Part shown: piece after piece, positions 12,827-27,095 of the stretch
Numbering within the stretch: position 1 is the first letter of the stretch
Layout: each line of letters opens with the position of its first letter
Assembly (NCBI RefSeq): GCF_001039355.2
Contig: NW_019775664.1
Span: 125,342 to 189,341 of the forward strand
Length of the DNA stretch: 64,000 bases
Source of the DNA: Lingula anatina
Lineage: Eukaryota > Brachiopoda > Lingulata > Lingulida > Lingulidae
Direction of reading: 5' to 3'
Notes under the pieces: model-generated
What the model was told of the DNA's origin: nothing
The model's input: only the letters and a program-made list of their open reading frames with translations
The model's database searches: none
Position numbers and translations under genes: made by a program

Positions 12827-13610
12827 GATTACAAGCAGTACCCGTATCCATTAATACTGTTTTGCGAGTTCAATATGCTTTCGAATTTTTTACATAGCTT
12901 GAGCTGTACTACAAGTACAATTGTAAAATTGATATCAAACACACACGTTTTCAAAAAAAAATGTGACCTAGGTTTAAAACAAACGCTATCGCTTATGTTT
13001 TGTCATACAAAAAAACTTGCAGAAGAGGGTATATTATCAGCTCGAAGAGCGGCCATCTTGGAATTACGTTCGGCTAAAGATTGTGTACACAGTTCGCACA
13101 GTACGCATTTCCTTTTGTTAGATATTAGCTCTCATTTTCATTTTTAATTGTCCTTTAGAAATTTTCATCCACGTCTTACTGCCTTGTCATATGGTTCAAT
13201 AAGTTCTAACTTTCTTACGAGGTCGATTATTTTACCTGCGCCTTGAATCCCTTCCTCCCGCCCCCCTCCAAGTGTATCAACGCTTCCCGACATCAACAGC
13301 ACCCATACTATGTACATTTACTGTTTTTTAATTTTACAGGGGATCTGGAATTTTCTGCCAAATTATTGCAAAAAAAAAATGATACAGATCTGGACATTTA
13401 AACACTTTAAACTTTTATCAATACCACACCCGTGCGAGGTACTTATCTAATTAAACAAATTTACAGCTAATAAAGGGGGATCCTGGAGATAGGAAGGGGC
13501 TAGGGCAAAAAATAAAGTGTATAAAAATAATTGCTCTCCTTTTTCTTGATATCAAGGATCTCCCAATATCCTCAAAATATTAACAAAACAAATGTACACA
13601 TATATATATA
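12827..13610. other. Intergenic and probable region past the PARN 3' end
   Basis: AT-rich sequence without a credible coding frame. An ATATATATA run lies near 13600, just past the predicted PARN poly(A) site. Confidence 0.4.
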
Positions 13611-13631
13611 CCAAAAATAACAAAAAGCACT

Positions 13632-13641
13632 TTTATTTATT
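13632..13641 (-). terminator. Candidate PARN poly(A) signal
   Basis: On the minus strand two overlapping AATAAA hexamers (13632-13637 and 13636-13641 read in reverse) lie about 490 nt past the PARN stop codon. They are followed in the transcript direction by a GT/T-rich stretch (around 13580-13600), the usual layout of a cleavage and polyadenylation site. Confidence 0.5.
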
Positions 13642-14126
13642 GAATAATGCTATCATCTGTTTATGCATTATATTCTTCAAATAGATTATGATTATCTGAA
13701 AGAAGAATAAATTCACTTTATAAATAATTCTGGACAAAGCATACATTACTGGCACTAATTCTGACAAGTGGCTTGAGTTACATAAGATTCATCACGCAAC
13801 CTATGAAACATATTAGTAATTACATATCATGAAAAAATACCTTGGGCAAAGTAACACCAGTTAGGTATAAACACAGTACATGTTGCATGTTATTCTTGAA
13901 TTTTATAGCCTTAGTTGTTTACTTCTTAGAATACAACTGGGTCAAAGTTGATTCTGTAAGTTTATCTGGCAAGAAAACATTACGCAATATTTGCCTTGTC
14001 ACTGGTTTATCTCCACTGAAAAATGAATACTGCATCTCAACAGTTAAGTGGCACAGAACTTGGTCAGGGATCTGGACCTTGATGAACTGACCATTTTATC
14101 CATAAGGTCACATGGTTCATAGCATT

Positions 14127-17100
14127 TCACCAGTTTTCTGGCTCATCAAACAATTTCTTCTCTGAACCTGAAATGAAGGAGAAAACATGTTGCTTCTTTC
14201 AAAACAAATTTCTTTGTACACAAAATAGTAATGCTCTATCAAATAATAATTATATATAAGCCATTATATCTGACAGCTAATATAGTAACTAAGACAAAGT
14301 AACTAAACCAACAAAAAAAATCCCTAAAAAGAGAAAAATTCATTTTCCTATCAATAACCCAAGGAAAAAACTTTATCAATTTATCCAAGAAGTAATGAAA
14401 GCAACTCATGTCTTTACAAAGCTGTGGTATATCATGTTGTCTCCTACCTAGATAGGGCAATCTTTGACTTTTGACCCCGAGAATCGCGGCTGTTTACGTA
14501 ATTTACTCTATTATCAGTTATATAAAACTGTCTGCCCCACACTCATATTTGGGGTTGACACATCTTGGAAAAATAAACAAACCAAACGCAGTGTGATCCT
14601 AATCCTGAACAGTGCCCCACCCCCTTCCAATCCTTATCAAAATACAGCTACTAAACGGAATGTGCCCCAGTTTGCTGAATAAGCATAACACAAAAGTGCA
14701 TAGTATTGGGCTCCTGTTTTTTTTTTTTTAACCAAATTAAACCGAGTCCACAAATGTATTATATGTATCATTTCAAACTTAATGAATTATTATCATTATT
14801 ATTACCATTACTATCTTTCCATATGTATAATGTATAGTAGCTAGAGAGCCGCTAAATGTAAAAACATTTCAGTGCTCAATAAATTATTATTACTATTATT
14901 ATTAGCATTATTAATCAAAAGCCATCCTTGCTGATGATAAACAAAGCATATTTTCACATATACCTACAGTATCATGTTATTTATAAATATATATGTAATT
15001 TTTTAATGTTGATGTGCCCCCACTTGAGTTTATTTTTCTGATGACAGCATGTTGCTCACCACTTTTGCAGTCAGTCTTCATTCTCTTGGCCAAAGGTTCA
15101 CCTAAAATTGGAATAAACATGCAATATATAAATATCATCATAAATGCATTTTGACATTCCATGACCATTACAAGCATGATTTTATGACCTAGTATTTCCA
15201 CATCTTCACATATTTGAGAAATGTCAACATTCCAATTTAAGGATGAAATGCTAGTAGAATGACAGTTTCCTTCAATCAGGTCTTAATTACCTAAATCGTC
15301 CATGTTGACAGTACCATTGTTTTCTTCTTCCATCTCCTCTGGAATAGGAGTGATGCTACGGGTGGATTGGAAGGGGGACGCACTGAACAAAACATATATA
15401 TATACATAAAAAAACACAACCTTCATTCTCAAACAATTTAATGTACACAACATTGAGTTTATGTATAGTGTGAAGTATTTTAAGAGTCAAATATTTTATT
15501 CTTTGAATAATTGCAATATGAACCATGAAAATCATTTGTCTGAGGACACTTCACTTTCAGATTCAGTTTCTTTATTATAATTCCAGAAAAAGCTTCTGCA
15601 TCCATACCCTTGTAAACAGTAAATTTCAAGACAGTGCCCTTAAATTAATTAAAACTATGACCAAAAGCATATTTTCAATTGTGTTTCGAAAGTGTTCTTC
15701 ATTCCAAGTTCGCACTTACTTCACATTCAGTGGACTGGAAGACTGCCTCTTCTTCACAGGTAAATCCAAGTCAGATGCTGGTATGTTATGCTTTCTGGAT
15801 GAAGACTTCTGCATTCTCTCGATGAAATCTTTGTAAGCAACTACACTGAAGGTGTCTCCAGTGGTTATGTTCTGTAGCACTACATAAAAAAAATCCAAAG
15901 TCTAAAATTGTATTACACTATTCTATGAGATCTTGGGGCCACTAAACATTACATTTTAAATGATGATAAGCAATTTAAACATAGAGCATGGATTGAAAAG
16001 GTTTTCATTATGGTTTACTCCCCTTTTGCAAGTCATTCAAACAAAATATAAGTGTCTGGCCCCAGCAAAATTTTGGCAGCACCTGCTATTCTACAAATTC
16101 AACTGACTGTTTATAACAAATCAAAACTGTGCATATATATGTAATTAATTAATTATAATGAAAAAAAACTACCTCTGTCAGCTTCATCCTTTTTGTACAG
16201 AGAAACAAAGGCAGAGTTATCATCCAGCCAACCAATGTAAACATTCCCTGCATAAAGATAAAACAAAGACTATCATAAAAGGAATATCATAAAAGTTCTA
16301 CTTTGGATAAACTCATCAACTTCAATACAAAAAGTAAAACATCAAGCTAGTAATAATAATCTTAAATCCTCAGATTTTAATTTTTTTCCATACATGTTGA
16401 ATTATCTAGTCTGTTTTACCCATGGAATAAAGGCCTTAGTTAAAATGTGGTCTTATTTGTGCTATTTCTGTTTGGAATTGAATGACTGTTTACTTAAACA
16501 AAACCATATTACTATCATTACAATATACCAATATACAAAATTGAATGTCTCTTACCAAAGGGAGCAAAGAGCTGAGAAATGTCAGACGTCTTCCATTCTT
16601 TTGGGAATGACAAGTGGAACACATGATCTCGGCTTGGCTGTACTGAAAAAGTAAAATATGAAATATTACTGGATGAAAAACAAAAACAAAAAATGGTCTT
16701 TTGCAAGATTTAAAATCGCACTTGGCACATAAATTTCATAGGAAGAAATGGAAGAAATTAAAGCAAATATTCACACTTACAATCAGGTCCTGCCAGATTC
16801 ATGTAAGGAATGTCTTGTACTCGGAACATGAATAACCTGAAATGAAATTGAAATATCAGTGAACAAACTGTGCCATCATCAATCTTGTTATCATCATCAT
16901 AAAGTTGCATTCTAGATTTCACCACTTTCTGCCAAGTGTCTCTGTTCATAATCAGATTTGGAACATTTTCTATCACCTTGATGAATTCACAATCACTACA
17001 GTTTAGTGGTATTGTCTGAGGTGGTCTTAGCCTTGGCACAGTAGCAGTAGAAAACTGAACTGCAAGTGTTGTTAATATTGTAAAACTTAATTATTTATGG

Positions 17101-20100
17101 GTACCCTAACACTACACAAGGCTTCTGGTTCTGTAGGTAGAATGTGTTATCCAATTAAGGTTACATTGAACTTAAATTCATTTACATCATTACTACAGTC
17201 TTGTGCGGCGTGAAAAAAACACCACACATACAAAGATTTGTCTTACTTGTTTAGAAAGGGCTCTATTAGGGGTGATGATGGAGGTATATGCTCTTTTTTT
17301 GGTGACTGAAAAGTGCCTTTCAAAGAGAAAAAAATAGACCTTGAAAAATCATTGTATTATAATCCCTCTACCAGTGCTGTGCAACAATATTTCTTTACAC
17401 ATTTCCTCGCCCATGGCAATTTGTCCGTAATGAAGGCCCAATCTAAACCAATTAATCTCAGTCTGTAAAAGAGACTATTTATTAAGTTTTAGAAAATTAA
17501 AACATTGTAAAACAATTTTTATAACATTAATGACATACATGTGTAGCACGTAAACACACCTTAAATGCCACTTCATTTCATAAACATGAAACGTGTGAGA
17601 AACACTAATGTGTCAGGCAAATATTGTCACATTCACCACGGAAGTCGCAAGTATGTTAGTTCAATATAATTTTATGCCCCGATTTCGATGCACACGAAAA
17701 TCATGCAAATTTTGGCAAAATGTGCCATACTTCATGGGCATATTTGGAACGAAGAAAGCCAAGGTATGAAGTTACTCAGTTTACATATTATTTTAGGTGT
17801 ACTTCTGTGAAAATGAAATTTCAGGGTTATCAATGAACTCAATGTATTTTTGTCTTGTGAGTTCAACCGAACTGTTCACAGTAAATTATCAACAAATGTA
17901 TCCATATCTGCCAACAATGCATGCATGAAGACGGGTGCAAACGAAAACGTGTATGTGCGTACCTAGATATTTGGACATTCCAATAAAACACAGGCCTGTG
18001 ATAAATGCATCATAACCAGCTTCATGGAGCTGTTCATTGTCAGTGGTATAAGCAGGAAAACCTTCTGCACTTTCTGGAACGATACAGAAACCATGCACAG
18101 GACTTTAAGGAATGCCCTATTCTGATATTTAAAACATGATTAACAAAATAAATAAATAAATGAATAAAAATGATAATAATTTCCATGTTACTGTCAAAAT
18201 ATTTTCCCATCTTATGTAAATTTTTTGAAGAAACCATCTTTCAGTATATATTTCCTGGGTTACGGAGTACTGTAACAGTGAAATCTTTATGTGACTATAC
18301 AGCATGGACCTACCAACAACAGGTTTTTCAAATGGTTTGTTTTCCAATAATTTGCGCAGGTCTCCAAGAGTAGTGTTGATGATCCAATCCTATCATCATT
18401 AACAGAACAACAGTTATTACTATGTGATGCAATTACAATTAATTCAAGATCTTTACCACCATAAAATTAAATTGAAGTATTTTACAATAAATCAGAAACT
18501 GTTCGGATCAGATTTTAATAATCAGTACACCGACAACCGATGAAATAATTTGCAATTTGCACGACATATATGACCAAAATTATGTAAAGAATCTCTTTAA
18601 GATCGATAGTGCATATATACTGTATCACTTACTTTGAATGGATGGGTGCTAGACATGAGTTTAGTATCCAGTAACCTACAGGAGAATGCAAAAATGTCAA
18701 GTACACAGAGACGCCAAAGCTGAACAGAAACATTAGATAGCATTTGTATCTCTGTCAAGTTTATATTTTAACCAACACAATTAACAAAACATTTATGCAC
18801 AGTAAATAGCCACTAGATAATTAAGCTGCTCCATTGTCTGACAAACACCTAAACAAATACAAACATTCTCATCACAAACTTAAACAACCACCCACATCTA
18901 TCTTCACTGGAAAATAGCACTAAATATTTACCTTGGAAACACACATCTTGTTAGAGATTTAAAATCTTCATAACTCTGAAGAAAAAAATCAAGTACTTCT
19001 TCAAATAGATGGGACACATTATAAACACAGAATAACTAACAGGGATGACAGTTGAATCAACTTATGTTATGCTTCTTAGCATAAAATAATACAGCAATAA
19101 TTGATATCTGTTCAGTTACCAGTTAAATGAAAATCTAAAAATGTCAGATGAGCAAACTTTATAATAAAGGTCACAAATTATTTTAATATGGCTAACATAA
19201 AAAGGGTAAAAATAATTATTCTACCAAAAGGGAGCCATAATATGAATTGAAAACAGTGCTTACATCACATATTATCAACAAATTTCTTAAGTAGCTTATT
19301 TTCATGATCCTAGACCCTTTTCACATCAAATATATGCTAAACTGTAATGGTTCGCTTCAACAGATTATCACTTTATAGAGTGCCTATTATGTAGGGGAAT
19401 CACCTAAATTGTGACATGACCAATTAATGATCTCAATTTTACAGCAAACTTGTGTGGAATTTGTGAAATGGAGTAAAACCATCTGTAGCAAAATATACGT
19501 TAGGACGTCTCAAAATAAACCAGTCCAGTATACTACTCACTATGATAAGGACCAATTTTTTTTTTCATTCCGTTAAAGGGATAACAACTGTTCGTAAGAG
19601 ATTCATATTTCATGATAAATACATTGTAAACAACTCATAGAAATATAATATATATTCCATTTTACCACCACAATTGTTTTCTGTGTTTGCCCTCAGACCA
19701 TAGATGGCTAAATCTCTGTAATAATCTCTTAAGGGATTATTACAAAAAGCCAAACTTTTTAGAAAAAAAAAAAAACATATGGATTACCTTTGAATGTCAG
19801 AATAGATTCATAAATCATTGACAAACAACTGTTACAGTTTTTATCTCTTCAATTATACACTGGAGCACCTTGAAGCCATGCACACTCACCTCTGGTAAGG
19901 GACAACTGAACTGATGCAGTACATGTAAAACGTCCAGCATCATATTATGACCCACAACAAGCTTGCCCTGAAACAACAAGTGCACATATGATGACTGGTT
20001 AAACAACAGATTGACTGTACATGTATATGGAATATGTTCTTAAGGCTATTTTTTTTCCAGTTATTAATTGCCAGTCAAGAAGTGTGGCATAAACCTTGGT

Positions 20101-21075
20101 CACTGCATTCGCATATCACATTCTAATTCATATCACTTTGTATGCCAACCAAAATATAAATTTGAAAACAAATCTGGACTGGCCTTTGACCAACTACAAG
20201 TTTAGTGTTGCAGAATCAATTAGAGCATCATTATTAAAAAAAAAAGTTAAAAAAATAATAATACTATTATTCTCTTAATAATTTTTAGCAATAAATGGAT
20301 GGCCTTTAAAAGCAATTTAATAAGAATCTATTTCTAAGCACAGCTTCATCAACAGTTATCAAACTATTGCTAGAAGTGATACTTACAGACTGGGAGATCA
20401 TACGGATTACTTTTGAAAACCCAACAGCATTTTCTAACTCCTCCTAAAAATTTTAAAACATGAATAAAACACTTCTTGAAAATGGAATGTGTTGAACATT
20501 TCCCCACAAATTAATGAATAAAAACTATCAATCAGGACCATGATGGTTTTTAGATGTCTTCAGTGTTTCTTTGATAATAGTTTGTATAAAAATAGTTCAA
20601 TAACTTGGCAGCTGACTAAGATGCTTGTTGCTATTTAATGATTGTTTATTTCAATGTAATCTTTTATATGCACAATAAAAAGGGTGCAAATGAAGGAGTT
20701 AAATGTACATATACCTTGCAGACACACCCTATAATTACAAGTTGTTAGCTGAAAAAAAGCTTTGCAAAACAGCATCCTGATCTTTGACAACACATTAAAT
20801 ATACTTGGATCCATTACATCTTAATCAGCACTTTTACATAAAACTGAATCTGGACTGAACGATTACTGCAGATAACATGCAATATAGAAATGCACTGATC
20901 TCAACTAACACAGTTCAGTTTTTTAAAACTGAAAATTACCATTTCTGCTGCCTTCCTGCTTTCTTCTTTTTGTTTCTGGTCTTCTGCATTCTTAACTTTG
21001 GAGATGACTATATACCTTTGCCTGTTATTATTTGTTTTAGTTTCTAGGTGCAGACCTGCATGAAACCTGAAAAAA

Positions 21076-21110
<35 letters not shown>

Positions 21111-24100
21111 GAATTGAGATATATTGTGCAATAATAAACCTGAGTTTTATTTATATCATATTTTCTAAATTTAAACTTCCACCAAAGATATCAAATTTAG
21201 TAATTTTCAGTGTGCATTTTGTCGTAACTGTTTTCTATGGAAAGTAATTATAGACTGGGCTATAAGCTATTAATATGGCAAGGACTTGCTTGCCAGAATT
21301 CTCACATCCAATATTCAACAGTTTGATAATTAGAGCATTTATTTTGTAAATTTCTTACTTTTTGTTAAACTTCATAAAAGTAAATAAAATCTACTACATC
21401 CTTCTTGCATAGAAATATCAGACATTTACTTGACTGCACAAAAAATAACAAATAATTTAACAAGTAAAAATAATTTACTTTAGCTTTAATGTCTGATACA
21501 CCAATTTTCTTTGAAATGCACTGGTTGGCTTGAGTTCTAATGTTTGTGAGGTGTTTCCTTCTGCTGTCAACTCTTCAACTTGCTTACTAAAAAATTAATA
21601 ACATACTCTTCAAAATTATTAATCTGAAATAAAAAAATCCAAAATTCACACTTTTTAAATATTAAATTCTCTGTTACATCACTTGTTAAGCCGATGATCA
21701 AACATTCCCTTTCCTTTTAACCCAAAAGTTACAACTTTTACCAATAAAAACTTCAAAGCCAGATTTTGAAAAAAAAAAATGTTGTAACAAACAGAAGAAC
21801 AGCCTGCAACCTTACCAGATGTCCTCCACATATTGTTTATGCTCACTGGGGATCTCTATAGGACCTTTGGCTACAGCAGTGTCGGCCCCGGTGGGACTGG
21901 TGAAGGCAGGGGAAGACATCATATCGAGTTGGTTGTACTTTGATTCCAGCGCATCACGGGACTTCTGTTCTTCTGCTGGGGTCAAGTATGGAATGCCTGA
22001 GAGCAAAATTCAATAAATAAACAAATTAATAAATAAATAAATAATAATAATGATAATAATAATAAATACAAGATGAGCTTTAGTTATGCCTGGAGAGTAT
22101 GATGTTTTTTGTCCCCTATCCAAAGGACAGAATGATCTGAGACATTTCACAAACTACATGAAACATTATTATATAAATGGGAAATTTATTTAATATGGAA
22201 AACTATATTTTCAAAGGTTTCTATCTTGATGCACCCCCCTACACACACACACATTTCCTTGAACTTATTTCTTAGAAAAGAGCAATGCATGACAATGTGC
22301 AAGTAACATAAGTATGAGTAGGCAACTATCAAGTGAAGAGCAATAAAAATCTAAAAAAGATCACAAGATTATTCCCTCAAACCTTCATTATGTTTCAGGC
22401 TATCAACGTGTTCCAGACATTCTGGTCTTGCAATTAGAGCCTGCTACAAAGTACACTACCAATGCTACCTGACTAAAGTTTGTACACGGTAACAGTAAAT
22501 TGAAAAAAAATCTTACCTTCTCTGAACAATTTGTTAAAATCAAATCCCTGAGACACCAAAAAATCAATACTAGAACTCTGGAAAGCAAAAACATAGTGCA
22601 TATATATAAATTCCAATGGAATATAATTTGTAGAAACATCCTACATTACAAGCTTGAAAGTTAATTCTATGTGCCAGTTTAGTTCAATAGAGTTTATAAC
22701 ACGCACAATTGTTTACGTTCATTCTTTTCTAGAATATGGCAAGGTGACAAAAGGGAAAAAGTATTACAGAGGGTATGAATACTTTTTACTGCAAAGTGCC
22801 CTAAAATGATTGCAGAACATCATTTGACAAATTTGTCAACAAAGATTTGCAAAATATCTCTCAGGTTCTTTTACAACTGGTCTGCAAGACAATGCTTGCA
22901 AGGGAAAACTCCCAAAAATCTTTTGAGTTATCTCGACATGACTGAATTCCTAAACCTGTGTATATATATATATATATTACAAAAAAATTGAACTTATAAA
23001 CTTAAACAAAGGAATGAACCAGAACCTGATAGAACTGGTCTTCATACCTGACATGAGAAGCACACGTCTGGAGCCTGCCTGCTGAATGGCTTTGGAAATA
23101 AGTAGAAGTTGAATGCTCTGATGATGTGTCTGTAAAAAATTAGTGGAAATAACAATTAAATCTATGCCCGTAAAATTTGCACAGATATGTTTGGTTGGCT
23201 AGCAACACCATTTTAACCCTTTTTGCATAGAAAAATATGTTAACTGATATCCAAATACTATGTGAAATAATCTAATAGGAAGAAATAGACAGCATGTATA
23301 TATAACCTCAAAAGAACTAATTGTGTTACCTCTTTGTTGTAGCTTCATATTCAAATGCACAAAGGCCAAACTGCATAAGTAGGAAATCCATAGACCCCTA
23401 AACAAAATAAAAACAAGTAAAATCCCTTTAGTTTGTACATACATAATCATTTGACAATATTTTAAATATTTTACAATATTTTAATTGATTTGATTTTCAT
23501 TAGGGAAAATTTTTAAAAGCTTCTTCCCTGTTGGTATGTTATTACACCTTGTCCTAGACTTACTTGTCGTAGCTTTTGGTATCTTTCATTTGGGGTGTCA
23601 AATGCATGAAGATTCACTCCTTTTTGTAGTCCTGTTCATTAAATTATAAGATTTAAAAGATTAAATCTATTTGTTGCACTGCATTCATATCAACTCTCTT
23701 GGAAAATAATAAATTCAAATATATATATATTCACTAGTCATTTTCTAAAACTATATTTTACCATTAAAATGTTATTGCACCATTACTCCATCAAAAGTAA
23801 CACTGTGCTAATTAAAAGGACACTTTGCATTAAATAAGCTTATCTAAAAAAAAGTTTCAGAGATCATAGCTATTTGTGAAGCCATACACTGCACCAGCAT
23901 GCAGTTGATCTTATCTTTGACAAGCACCAAGAATAACATGGATTGTTTGCACAGTTACTGAATAACTTATATCTCCCCCATTTTTAAATAAAACAAATTG
24001 GTATAAGATATGGCATTTAAATTATGAAATACCTGTTGCCAATTGCATTCACTCATCAAGAACTGGTAATGGTCAATTACAATATATAACAGCTATAAAA

Positions 24101-24481
24101 TGTATATTTCTCACAGTACAATTTGCAAAGACCTACATTGTATATGTCACTTTCAGATTATAGAGCAAGCCATGTTACCTGTGAATTCTCCATCTATTGC
24201 CAGGAAGGATGCTTTGCTAATGGCACTGGAGATTGTTGGTAATGACTCTCTGAAATCTAGCAAATGTTGCTTTTAAGTTCAATCTTTCTGAATGTGCACA
24301 AATCTACAAAATTGTGTTTGAGTTTACGTTACAATGTCTGAAAATTTCCAAAAAATTAACAAGTAAAAATACCAGTGCAAGGACTGTCAATAAAAAGAAC
24401 TTTGATGTCTTTGCATCTTAATCGTTATCGCCGAGGTGAAAAGAACAAAGGCAAACCCTTACTGCTTCGAGTAACTTCCAT
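14127..24481 (-). CDS. PARN: Poly(A)-specific ribonuclease PARN, complete, 23 exons
   Basis: A 3'-exonuclease of the DEDD family that removes poly(A) tails and trims small RNAs in nucleus and cytoplasm. Exons (minus strand, transcript order): 24481-24463, 24256-24179, 23631-23564, 23397-23330, 23129-23048, 22577-22517, 21996-21816, 21586-21479, 21066-20940, 20443-20387, 19967-19890, 18975-18932, 18675-18633, 18389-18314, 18073-17963, 17316-17247, 16836-16781, 16642-16556, 16247-16173, 15879-15720, 15382-15291, 15101-15060, 14167-14127. All boundaries are GT-AG, phases are continuous, and the total of 1824 nt gives 607 aa (human about 639). The start MEVTRSNF has A at -3 and G at +4. Catalytic residues are D28 and E30 (AIDGEF), D295 (GHNMMLD), H380 and D385 (LHEAGYD). 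An R3H-like insert spans about residues 165-245 and an RRM about 440-515, with the cap-binding Trp equivalent at 478. Basic C-terminal patches (KKR at 539, KRMK at 586) precede the family-typical end LFDEPENW. Confidence 0.95.
19576..19775 (-). mobile_element. Diverged copy of the 9 kb MITE family, inverted
   Basis: Lies in a PARN intron. Its reverse complement aligns by eye with about 9040-9275: AATAATC near one end, then GTTGTTTACAATGTATT, then a GAATCTC block, ending GTTGTTATCCCTTT. The left half and left terminus of the 8937 element are missing or unrecognisable, so this is a partial or shorter family member. Confidence 0.55.
21070..21110. repeat. (TAAA)n microsatellite
   Basis: About ten AAAT/TAAA units in the PARN intron just upstream of the R3H/nuclease-junction exon (exon 9). 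Confidence 0.9.
22010..22066. repeat. Compound (AAAT)n/(AAT)n repeat
   Basis: An AAAT run passing into AAT/GATAAT units, immediately upstream (transcript sense) of the acceptor of PARN exon 7. Confidence 0.8.
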
Positions 24482-25041
24482 GATCAAAAGTCACAATATC
24501 TGCAGCATGTATGATCTACGATCTACATGTGGCGTACTGCTTCGGCGTGTTGAATGAAATAGAGTATAGACTAAGTTCAGAGAGACAGCGGTACTTTCAG
24601 CGACACCGAAAATTTGCCCTATCAGGCTACCTAGGATGTTGTACACTAGATGGCACTGTGCATCTTCTATCTATATTATTTTGCACACCTGAGAAAGTAT
24701 TCGTTGTATGATAAAAGGTATATTAATTCAATGTTTAATTCTAAGGTCGAAGGTCAATATTGAAAGGTGACTTATAACGTTACACACAACTCCTTACTGG
24801 TGTTTTTGCACCCTGAGTTTCAATATCTACTTGAGATCCGCCTCAGCCAAGTCGACTGCTTTGAACATATACAAATGACAACGGAGAACATATATATATA
24901 TACTTATAGATGTGAAATTTAGTTATACCATAAGTACTTTAAAAGATCAGAATAATTGCACATTTTTCAAAACTCCCTACATAGATAAAATGTATTATTA
25001 TTAATTTTATCAATTATTAATATTTAAAAACTTAAATCTAA

Positions 25042-25101
<60 letters not shown>

Positions 25102-25980
25102 CAGAAATGTATAAGAAATTTAATTTAGAGTTATATGTTTAGTGGATGGTACTATCTTCTTAAAAAATAAAGGGGTTTGTGTGGGATCGAGGAGCTACAG
25201 TCAGGAGGCTCATTACCTGAATTTTGAAATAATAAATAAATTAAAAAAACAACATAAATTTACATAGAATCAAAAAATGTATATACATTATAAATGCTAG
25301 GTAAAATAAAATTAAATAAAATTTTAAAAATCTGTTTTTTTTTCTTACTAATTGGCCTAAACAACATGCACTGAGCACTTATTTCTAATTTCCTTATTAT
25401 TTTTGATTACTTTCATATGATCTGGATTTGTTCAGATTGCACTTTCCTCACTTTGCAGTTATAGACGGATGCTTTGAATTTTTGGCATTGCACATGTAAC
25501 TGTTTCCATGTCTGCTTGTATTTTCTAAGGTAAAAACAAAATCCTGTACCAGTAGCCTATGTATTAAAAAGAAAGAAAGAAAGAAAGGGAAAAAACTTAT
25601 AAATTAATTTCTCTTAATTATTTTCTAAAATTCTCCTGTTCATACAACTGAAGTGATTATTTATACATATCTTAAAAGTTGTTATTGTTGTTGTAGTTTT
25701 CCACGGGGAATGGGCAGAAGGTGCGTGTATTTTTTATAGTAGGAGGATGGTTGGGGGTGGAGTACCCTAGCTCTTAGCACCTTCAAGGCATTCGGTGGGT
25801 GTATTTGCTTCTGCAGTAACCACTGAGTTGAGTGTTTTAAGCTCCTTTTTTGTTTAATACACTGAATAAATCGAACTAATCAAGCATTGATAAGAAACGT
25901 GATATTACCCGCATCCGGCTGAACGGTGCTAATTTGCATATGCATAGGTGAGTTTTCACATAATGCATAATTTACTTTTC
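24482..25980. other. Divergent spacer between PARN and SORBS
   Basis: Contains the PARN 5' leader and promoter on the left and the SORBS promoter on the right. I see no TATA box or known operator that I would defend. Includes an (AAT)n tract at 25043-25100 and otherwise AT-rich filler. Confidence 0.5.
25043..25100. repeat. (AAT)n microsatellite
   Basis: Nearly perfect run of about nineteen AAT triplets in the PARN/SORBS spacer. Confidence 0.95.
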
Positions 25981-25984
25981 AATA

Positions 25985-26063
25985 TGGCGTCAACCTTGCA
26001 GCAAGCGTTACTGGTGCAGTGATCGGTCACGAATCATTGCATAGGGGAAAACTGAAGCCAGGG
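25985..26063 (+). promoter_or_regulatory. Candidate non-coding first exon and promoter of SORBS gene
   Basis: The surroundings (about 25900-26170) have more CpG than the flanking DNA. A strong donor, CCAGGG followed by GTGAGT, sits at 26064. The short frame starting at the ATG at 25985 stops after twelve codons, so an exon here would be 5' leader only. The first coding exon lies 4.9 kb downstream and begins with an acceptor, so an upstream leader exon is required. Placing it here is inference, and the 5' boundary is unknown. Confidence 0.35.
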
Positions 26064-26871
26064 GTGAGTTGGTAATTTAGAACGCCTCATTTTCTACAGG
26101 CGTATATTTGATGGTGCGATTGCGGCCATTTCGAGAATAACGGTCTACGTACATGAGGCGGTGAAACCTACAATGTTTACAGTTACGAGTTAGGTGAGGT
26201 TAGTATTAATGTCAGTGTTCAGTGTTAGTGAAATAGAAAAGCCGCTATTGACATTGCTATCTTAAGGTATTGTACTTAACGTATACTAAACCATAGCTCA
26301 AACAACAGGCTCTGTATTTTACTATATATGTTGTGAAGGTTAGAAGTTATAGTGACACTGTAAACAGTGCTTTCGCGGATACAATGTACAGTAATTGTGA
26401 CCCCGTTAAATAATGGGTTATGGTTTACCTAGCGTATCAAAGCGGTTAACCGTCATAACGCAAGGTTTGTGTGTATTACGCCTGTTCTACTTCACTTCAC
26501 AAATTCACCCAAGCTAGTGTAGTGCAATCTGATTGTCACAAAAGAAATTACTGGTAATAATAATATTGAGTTGACGTGGCTTTGTGTATGGTTTAGATAA
26601 AGCAGGATCAATAGTATGGACAATAATCAGATAAAGAGGCTTGTGGCATATCCAAGTCAGTCAAGTGTTAGGCATAAACCCCTCTATTTGCCCTTCAGGC
26701 AATAAACTGGACATGCTTGCAGTGATTACAATAACAAATATTACTTGCCATTTTGCCAATTAAACATGTTAGTTTAGTTCTTAAAACTGTGAATTTGACC
26801 TGGAGTTTGGCTGTACATAGCAGTTTCTGCCCTCACTTCTGTTACTTATCTATTAGATAAAATGCTAATTC

Positions 26872-27095
26872 ATTTGGTTTAACCCATATAATTGTTTTAT
26901 TGTTGACTTTATTGGTTTGACTCCTTTCATTGTTTGACTATTGATTCAATTAGTTTTCTTCCCATCATTTATTATATTGCTATTTAATTGGTTTGCCTCC
27001 CATCATTAATTTTATTGTTAATTAAATTTGAATGCTTTTTAACATTCTTTTATTGTTTATATAATTTGAATACCTTCCCTCAATGTTTTTTGATT
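26872..27095. repeat. Degenerate tandem array, unit about 38-40 bp
   Basis: About six diverged units of the form AATTGGTTTGCCTCC, CATCATT, then TTATTGTT, separated by short AT spacers. Period and copies were judged by eye. Confidence 0.55.

Noticed and set aside
24375-24711. Plus-strand frames over the PARN start region
   Set aside because: The minus strand carries PARN exon 1 with correct splice phase into exon 2; the plus frames are shadows.
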